64,000 nt of DNA from Myxocyprinus asiaticus (lineage: Eukaryota; Chordata; Actinopteri; Cypriniformes; Catostomidae). Positions 57,561-64,000 of this stretch are shown piece by piece (positions within the stretch are counted from its first letter, which is position 1; the number at the start of each line of letters is the position of its first letter). The DNA lies in assembly GCF_019703515.2 (NCBI RefSeq), contig NC_059358.1, positions 49,184,594-49,248,593 of the forward strand, read 5' to 3'. The translations under genes and the position numbers were made by a program. A model generated the notes under the pieces. It saw only the letters and a program-made list of their open reading frames with translations, was not told where the DNA came from and did not search any database.

Positions 57561-57920
57561 TCCTCTAACATTTTGGTCCTAGTAACCATTGTCAGGTCCT
57601 ATTTTGATTTTGTGTTATGACCAAAGAACAACAAAGGATTATGTCACAGTTAATGCTGTGCCTACCAATAACTTGAAATGTTTATGTGTGATGAATGTAG
57701 TTTTAGATTTAGCTAGAAGTTCTATGCCCAGATGTGCCTCAATCTCTGTCCAGACGATAAAGCCTCTGTGAACTCTAATGAACTGTATGGACTGTGCAAC
57801 CGTTTTCTTTCCTATCAGGAATACATGGATGGCGTAACCCACAGGTTACTGTGAACCGACAAGAACTATTTGGCCCTTCAGTTGCTCTAAAGATGCTGGA
57901 CAACAACCAACTCTTCAGAC
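57561..57920 (+). other. 3' untranslated part of the ACAC retroelement
   Basis: No coding region is recognised between the env-like tail and the polypurine tract. Confidence 0.5.
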
Positions 57921-57932
57921 CAAAGGGGGGAA
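57921..57932 (+). promoter_or_regulatory. Polypurine tract of the ACAC retroelement
   Basis: caaaggggggaa directly precedes the 3' LTR start (tgttgggcc), the expected plus-strand priming site. Confidence 0.88.
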
Positions 57933-59535
57933 TGTTGGGCCTCATGTATTCAGATAGAAGACAAAGGCAGGCATAACACAGTTGTAAAACCTGACTGAGG
58001 CCCACACAGAGTCATAAATCTTACTGATAAAAACCTCGCCAAAATCAAACAAAGGGAGTCCAGAACAGACTACAAATCCCATGAAGCCTTGCTCACTAAA
58101 GGATCAAACTTTCAACTCCTACTGGATGAGGCACACAACAGAACGGCGCTCAACCATGATGTCATCGGGAGTAGAAATAACTCTGAGATCCTTCCGGGCT
58201 TTGCTTCCAGCAACTTTGCTCGCCGTGTGGAGACGCAGCTCATCGCTGCTCTCAGGTGTAGCCTCGTGGCACAAGGAAGTAACGTACGACTTGAAACTGT
58301 GGCCATACAATCTCCATCTCACTGGACGAGTTGAGATTACTCTGTGTTCCACCGAACACTCTAACGGATCTGAAGGAGATCGCCGAGCAATCCGCATCTT
58401 CATCCGTTTGCCTGCAGAAGTGATTTCTCTTCCCTCTTCAATCAAGTCGACGTCGCTGATTTCTCCGCCAGCCCGCCGAGAATCAGCAGCCCTACCACCC
58501 ACCGACAGAGCGAGGAAACGGCCTCCTGTTCTGAGTGATAAACTAACAGCTGCTTTCTCTCCCACACACACACGCGACCCCTCACAAACATTCTCGCACA
58601 CACTTTTGGCTAGTAGATAACTTTGTGATAAGCTCAGCTTTGTTCCTAAGTTATCGCACAAGCGGAGACACGTGGTAAACCGGCAGACGCCATTAACCGG
58701 CTTCTCTCCGCCCACATTCGTGGCCATATTCTCTGGCCGGAAATCTCACCTGACGTACTCTCCACGAGAGTCACGTCCGCCATTTTGTGCATGTCACTCC
58801 TTACACACACACCCACACACACACTCACACACACACACACCTTCCTCTCATTTGTAGGATTATTTTGGTTACCATATCACTGTTTAGTTTGTAGTTGTAA
58901 GTCGGAAGTTTATTGACTGCATTGTATTGATTATTAATTGATATTACTTCATAAATAAACTTTGTTATATTTCAAAGAGAAGTGTTTTGGTTTGTTTTGC
59001 ATACACCTGTGTCAAATGCTGACAGGGGATTTCAGTGCTCGGATTCAAGCCTTCATTGTTTATTTTCGAAGGTGGATATTCTTCGAATGTCGATTTTCCT
59101 AAGAGAACAATCTAATATTGAGACTGTTATACTATCTGGTTATTAGTCCCTGATTCCAGGGTGGTGCCCCGGCAATATTAATCCTTATTAATATTCTATT
59201 GATTTTTGATAATTGATAATTATCTTTGATGATTGTTGAATTTGAAGGCTCAATAAGCTAGTGTTAATTTTAATCAGTGTTAAATCGATGTTAATAATTA
59301 GTGATTATCTTTGATAATTGTTGATTTAAAGGTTAAAAAAGCTATCATTGATTCTCATCAGTGTTCTATTGATTTTAATAATTATCTTTGATAATTATTA
59401 ATTATTGCTAATAACCAAACAAAGTTTGAATGAGTTAGATTCTATTATTTAATTTAAATATTAATTAATAACTAAAGAAATAATTATTAATTATTTCTGA
59501 TAGTAACACTGATCTAAACAACCAGTAGAACTTAC
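57933..59535 (+). repeat. 3' LTR of the ACAC retroelement
   Basis: It starts tgttgggcctcatg and ends gtagaacttaca. It keeps the segment missing from the 5' LTR (about 58172-58530) but lacks the following one (the 5' LTR has it at about 50590-50905) and a further short one at about 59418. A minus-strand open frame of 202 codons here is an LTR chance frame. Confidence 0.92.
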
Positions 59536-59539
59536 AACA

Positions 59540-59839
59540 CCTAACTCAAATGAGCATTAATCTCACCCTGGGTAACTAAATAAACCCATGTCATAATATA
59601 AAACGACATTATTAACATTAATCGGAACTTAAAACATAACTATAACCCCCCAGTAACTTTTAAATGTTAATTAATAACACCCCAAACAGTCCCCAAAACC
59701 TGCACAGATGTATCTAATTAATTATGCAATGAAAACAGCCAATAGCAAGTCCTTAAGCATTAACAACAACAGACGTTAAAGTATATTCCTGGTAAGGACT
59801 ATAATTCGATGTAGTTTTAGAATCTGATATTCATTTAAA
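59540..59839. other. Gene-free stretch
   Basis: AT-rich, nothing recognised. Confidence 0.4.
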
Positions 59840-60960
59840 GGTAACACTTTATAATAATGGTCCTTCATTAATAGGTAACTATGCAGGAATTAATGCAGGA
59901 TTAATGAGTAGTACTACATTAACACTTTAGTTACTACTATTATTAATATGGAAACATGATGTTAGGAACACAATAATTACTGAATTTGACTTTCCTCATT
60001 GAGAACTATCAACTAACTATGGCTAATTTAAAATAACTACTAATTAATTACTAATCAAAACATTAACGTGTCTAAAATGTGAATGATTATGTTTTTATTG
60101 TGAACATGATCATGAAATGCGCCTTCAGAGAAACAGTGTCTGGTAGAGTATCATAGTCAGCTTACAGATGTATGTGCTCAACATATGTATTCCTTGGGAT
60201 ATCTCTTCTGTTCATTACAAATTATTAACTTCGGCAGGTTTGATATTGCTGGAGGACCTTTTAAAATAATTTTGGTAACCCATCAGTAATGAGTCAAGTG
60301 TTACCACATAAATATTTTAACAAAATTATTTTATACAAATTATTTTAAAGTGAAGGTCATGGTAATGCATTATTAATGAATGAATACACACTTGAATATA
60401 CACAACATTTATTTTATTTTATTATTATTTATTTTTTTTTACAAAACATTAACATGTTTTTAGAAACATTGTTTCTAAAAATAATCAATCGTTTGCATTC
60501 AGAAGAACTTTATTTGTTGACTAGAGTTGTCTGGATTATTTTGATGCACCCTAAATATGCTGTTTGGACCGTCAAAAAATGGAGGACATTCACTTGCATT
60601 GTTTAGAGGAGGAAGCCTGAAATGAAATCCTAAAAGTCTTAAATTCTATTTTGATGAAGAAAGAAACTCAGATACATCTTGGATGGCATGAGGGTGAGTA
60701 AATTACCAGCAAATTTTCATTTTTGGGTGAACTATTCCTTTAATAGTTCTCAGTGATGCAGATCAAATTCAGTAGTTATTGATTACCTAACAGTGAACTA
60801 CCTCAGTCATCAGTTTGCTATTACTTACTGATAGGTTAATCATGTTTCCATATTAGTTAATAGTAGTAACTAAAGTGTTAATGTAGTACTGATTATTTGT
60901 CCTGCATTAATTCCTGCATAGTTACCTGTTAAGGATGGACCATTATTATAAAGTGTTACC
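59840..60960. mobile_element. 1.12-kb element with about 200-bp terminal inverted repeats
   Basis: ggtaacactttataataatg at 59840 and its reverse complement at 60960 begin arms that match, with small gaps, to about 60030 and 60745. Shared words include 'ggtaactatgcaggaattaa', 'actacattaacactttagtt' and 'atggaaacatgat'. The interior holds an AT-rich part and a fish non-autonomous repeat at 60480-60745. It has no coding capacity. The 'ggtaacactttat' terminus is common in fish genomes; superfamily and TSD are not determined. Confidence 0.85.
60480..60745 (+). repeat. Fish non-autonomous element copy inside the inverted-repeat element
   Basis: It shares 'gactagagttgtctggatta', 'ttcacttgcattg', 'atacatcttggatggcatga', 'gggtgagtaaatt' and the terminal 'tttttgggtgaactattcct' with the family at 49440-49905. 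Its last bases overlap the inner end of the right arm. Confidence 0.7.
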
Positions 60961-61189
60961 CATAGTATACCATAGGTAAATGTGTCATTTTGCCCTTTGC
61001 ACCAAGAAAAGTAAAAAAAAAAAATGCAGACGTCTGATCAATCCATCTATCCACTGATCTACAAAAGCCCTGGAACCTGAATTTAAAAAAGACAGAAATT
61101 ATTTGTTTGATAGGAAATGGGGCAATTATTTAACATTTTTGGGGGACTCTCGGGGTGAGGCTGTGAAGAGAGAAGTATAGTTTTAAGAC
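60961..61189. other. Gene-free stretch
   Basis: No feature recognised apart from an A10-11 run at about 61013. Confidence 0.4.
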
Positions 61190-61302
61190 TTTATAGATAT
61201 TACTTTATAGTTTTTTTGTTAATGGATGATTTCCTGTAAAGCTGCTTTGAAACGATGTGTGTTGTGAAAAGCGCTATACAAATAAAAATGACTTGACACG
61301 TG
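61190..61302 (+). mobile_element. LINE (L2-type) 3' tail fragment
   Basis: 'gtaaagctgctttgaaacga', 'tgtgaaaagcgctatacaaa' and 'aatgacttgaca' are the same tail as at 9960-9985. Only about 110 bp is present, a very short 5'-truncated copy. Confidence 0.78.
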
Positions 61303-62084
61303 ATTACTGCGTTTAAGGTTACGAGAAAATGTATTATATGAGATAAGACTGCAAATGTCACGTGCCCAAAGGTTGGATGCTGCACCATGAAGAAACATGA
61401 TTTATTAAGATATGAACTTGTTTTCAAAGAATATATCTTAAATATCCCTTGGCAAAATGTTTTTATCTTTCCAGACATAAATCTAACCTAAGCAATTTTG
61501 CTTCTCAATAAAAACACCATTAAAATGATTTAAAAGGTTTTCTGAGAAGTTAAATATTTAGTACTGGAAACAAAATGAAAATTATTAAAATTATTTGTGC
61601 AGCATGGTCTGATATCATTGAATTACTAAGATTTTATATCTGACTGGTATTTTATATTCAAAAAACAGCTGAACGGCAAATTTATTTTTCATAATGTTTT
61701 CATTAGACTAGAATGGGGGTTTCATTGCGATGTGGGTCGTGATGAAGTGAAGCAGGCAGCACATTTGATGCGCATTTTATGTGCATTGCTGTACCTGTCT
61801 GCAGATGAACAATATTGTTTCTGTTGAGACATGTCTCTCCAATGGTCCATTTGACCACTGAATGTGGCCAGCAGTGCCTGTCTTATAGCTACTGTCCGTT
61901 TTACATCAGTCAGAGTCAAGAGCGCATCGCATTACAGATAATCTTTATTCAAATGCTGTACTTATCTCAGTACATGATTGTAATAGGACAGAAAATATCT
62001 CAAACTAAGAAATCTTCACTGTCATTTTTAGTTACTGTATGTTCCTTCTCTATGAACATACAGGAACTAATCTATTTAGCCAGG
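61303..62084. other. Gene-free stretch
   Basis: Nothing recognised. Confidence 0.4.
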
Positions 62085-63290
62085 CATACAAGTCAAGTCA
62101 AATTTATTTGTATAGCACTTTTCACAACAAGCGTTGTTTCATAGCAGCTGTACATGAAATTATGCTATAACAGGAAATGAATGCATATAATGCCAATATT
62201 AGTTATTTATGATTAAAACTATTAGTGGTTAAAATGACTAAACTAAGTAAGATGCATTGTCCTTTGAAGATTTTGTTAGTGATTAATTCATTTTCTATGT
62301 CGTTTAAGAGAGTTTTGTCCCTCCTTTGACAAAGTTGATATAGGTATCATTCAGTGAGGAGCATCGCAGTCTGGCTGGAAGATTATGGCAGGTAATTTTG
62401 GAGAACTCCATCCTGATGCCATGCTTCAGACAGTGTCTCATGAGAAATATAATCCAGAGGTTTAGAAAAGGAAAGAAATAGAATAAAATTAGCATATATG
62501 CCATTCACTTTAAAGCAAGGTTAAAAAATAAGAGAAGTGTTTTCGGTTCTGGCAGACCTAACTAAAGCATCATAGCTATGAATTGAGGGATAAATTAGGT
62601 GTATGCCTGGCTGAATAGGTAAGTCTATAGTTTAGATTTAAATGGAGAGAGTGTGTCTGAGTTCCGAACACTGCTAGGAAGACTATTCTATAGATTAGGA
62701 GCCAAATATGAAAATGATCTCCCTCCTTTTGTGGATTTTGATATTCTTAATATTGTTAACAGGCCAGAGTTTTGTGATCATAGTGAGCACAATGGATTAT
62801 AGCATGATAGAAGGTCACTTTTGGAGTAATTTCGTAATTTGGAGCTAGACCATTCAAAGCTTTGTAAGTAATTAACAGAATATTTAAATGAATACGAAAC
62901 TGAACAGGTAGCCATTGTAACACTGATGAAATGGGGCTGATATGATTGTATATTTTGGTTCTAGTTAGCACTCTTGCTGCTGCATTTTGAGCCAACTGAA
63001 GTTTATTTATTAAACCTGCAGGACACCAACCTAGTAATGCATTACAATAATCTAGTCTTGAGGTCATGAACGCATGAATTAGTTTTTCTGCATCAGAAAC
63101 AGATAGCATGTGTCATAACTTTTTCTGAAATGGAAGAATGCAGTAAAAATACTGGAAATTTGTTTTTCAAAAGTTAGATTGCTATCAAATATAACACCTT
63201 ATTTTTTTGCTGTAGAAGTTGATGTTACAGTACATCCATCAAGAGTCAGATTATATTTTAGCGTCTTATTTTTTTTAGGTATTTAATCCA
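62085..63290 (-). pseudogene. L2-type LINE (family 2) 3' end, minus strand
   Basis: Coding remnant 63109-62756 (117 codons) reads MLSVSDAEKLIHAFMTSRLD, YCNALLGWCPAGLINKLQLA and QNAAARVLTRT, ISPISSVLQWLPV, the C-terminal part of the RT ORF of the same family as 5025-6630. Upstream, at about 63290-63115, the VIFDSNLTFEK-type segment is frameshifted. Downstream the 3' UTR runs to the terminal repeat (plus strand aagtcaagtcaaatttattt, 62090-62109). The copy is 5'-truncated just after the RT catalytic region. Confidence 0.88.
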
Positions 63291-63298
63291 ATAATTAG

Positions 63299-63525
63299 GG
63301 CAGCATGGTGGCTCAACTGGGCCTTTCTGTGTGGAGTTTACATGTTCTCCCCATGTTCATGTGGGTTTCCTTCGGGTGCTCTGGTTTCCCCCACAAGTCC
63401 AAAAACATGCAGGTTAAGTGAATTGGAGACTCTTAAAAATTGCCCCGTAGGTGTGAGTGAGATTCAGTGTAAAACCTGTGCCAAGCCAAATATGCCCATC
63501 ATGGATGGTTCGCTGTGGTGATTGT
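63299..63525 (+). mobile_element. V-SINE (DANA/HE1-like), head-deleted
   Basis: The conserved central domain is present: 'tttctgtgtggagtttacat', 'gttctccccatgttcatgtg', 'ggtttccttcgggtgctctg', 'gtttcccccacaagtccaaa'. The 5' tRNA-like head is reduced to gcagcatggtggctcaactg, with most of the tRNA region deleted. The 3' part is a degraded 'gttcgctgtggtg' tail. Confidence 0.85.
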
Positions 63526-64000
63526 CGTGGAGTGCTGAAGTCTGTTTTTCTCTATGCAAGAAAACTCTCGATGTCAGGGGTTCCAGATGTCAAGGGTTAG
63601 GCTTTATTGAGCAAAGCAGGAAAGCTGAGATGTCAGCTGATTCATCTGACTATTCAGTCCGAAACTCTTATTTTTATACATTTCTGTTATCATCTTTGAG
63701 CCAATAAACATACATTTCTGTTATCTTAACCAATGGGCTTGCTTCCCCACCTGTTTCTGTTTGCCACCATTATTTAACAGACCTTCTGACTTCTTTCTAA
63801 TGGTGGAATACTGGCAACCAATCTATTTTAAAAAGGAACATTTTAGTCCCATTTATTTAAGAAAGTGTGCATTTATGTAAACAGAATAGTTTAAACATAA
63901 TGACCAACTTGACTAATGACTGTACCATCCAGTGCTTTAGGAATGCTTTCTCCACTAAGTATAACATTGCTGAGTGTACATGTTACCTAAGTTAAGACAG
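63526..64000. other. Gene-free stretch to window end
   Basis: No recognised gene. 'catacatttctgttatc' occurs twice (about 63678 and 63710). No element could be named. Confidence 0.4.

Larger units (their letters stand above)
50338..59535 (+). mobile_element. LTR retroelement lacking pol, with an inserted LINE, TSD ACAC
   Basis: The two LTRs (50338-52035 and 57933-59535) are flanked by ACAC (50334-50337; 59536-59539), showing a single integration. Internally there are a PBS candidate (52043-52059), leader, an inserted LINE (about 52290-54985), a gag-like segment, an aspartic-protease segment, an env-like segment ending in a membrane anchor, and a polypurine tract (57921-57932). No RT, RNase H or integrase motif is present between protease and env. 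The 4-bp TSD matches the GTAG solo LTR of the same family. Class (gypsy-like with env versus an ERV) is unresolved without pol. Confidence 0.9.

Noticed and set aside
58119..58727. 202-codon minus-strand frame
   Set aside because: It lies wholly inside the 3' LTR and is not open in the other two LTR copies.
22353..59535. Host genes hidden between transposons
   Set aside because: No splice-bounded exon-like frames with recognisable host protein domains were seen on either strand.

Overview
Organism and overall character. The window looks like teleost, most probably cyprinid, genomic DNA. It carries Sleeping Beauty-type Tc1 transposons, a V-SINE with a DANA/HE1-like core, a tRNA-derived SINE, L2/CR1-type and L1-type LINEs, an epsilon/gamma-like endogenous retrovirus and several fish-type inverted-repeat elements. 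I recognise no intact host gene, rRNA gene or true tRNA gene. Almost every long reading frame is a decayed transposon protein or a chance frame in a repeat. The clade call rests on repeat recognition, not on a search. Layout, 1-14.4 kb: a Tc1 copy (1-1475); a damaged L2/CR1 LINE (1945-3290); a 728-bp inverted-repeat element (3384-4111); a second LINE family (5025-6630); two adjacent inverted-repeat elements whose arms carry a CCAAT/octamer/TATA promoter-like module (7336-8976); a LINE 3' tail; a 346-bp foldback element (10850-11195); and a second Tc1 copy bounded by microsatellites (11536-13014). 14.4-47.6 kb: a mosaic of one dispersed/tandem repeat superfamily whose units begin with a 'tatagctgcaagcagc'-like head and end in (AAT)n and a 'gggttcctgcaccttcggtgc'-like tail, with 137-bp and 170-bp satellites embedded. 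This block has been a target for other elements: a SINE with 16-bp target-site duplications and an empty paralogous site; a solo LTR with TSD GTAG (19862-21707); an endogenous retrovirus on the minus strand with TSD CATG (22353-31539); a 3'-terminal fragment of the same retrovirus family (32040-32780); and an L1 LINE (35938-41862) that itself carries a 1.55-kb LTR. 47.6-64 kb: uncharacterised repeats, then an LTR retroelement (50338-59535, TSD ACAC) with a primer-binding-site candidate, gag-like and protease remnants, an env-like region, a polypurine tract and two LTRs. It has no recognisable RT, RNase H or integrase, and an L2/CR1 LINE sits inside it. Then follow a 1.1-kb long-terminal-inverted-repeat element, a LINE tail, a minus-strand LINE 3' end and a truncated V-SINE. 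How the parts relate. The insertions give a relative order: repeat units and satellites are oldest; the retrovirus, the GTAG solo LTR, the SINE and the L1 landed in them; the internal LTR landed in the L1; and the LINE landed in the ACAC retroelement. I found no new enzymatic or defence system. The leads most worth checking are CTCF-like motifs spread through the repeat superfamily, the octamer/TATA module in facing arms of an inverted-repeat element, LTRs that contain PBS-like copies (suggesting stepwise LTR extension), complementary deletions in LTR pairs, and a duplicated satellite/retrovirus junction.
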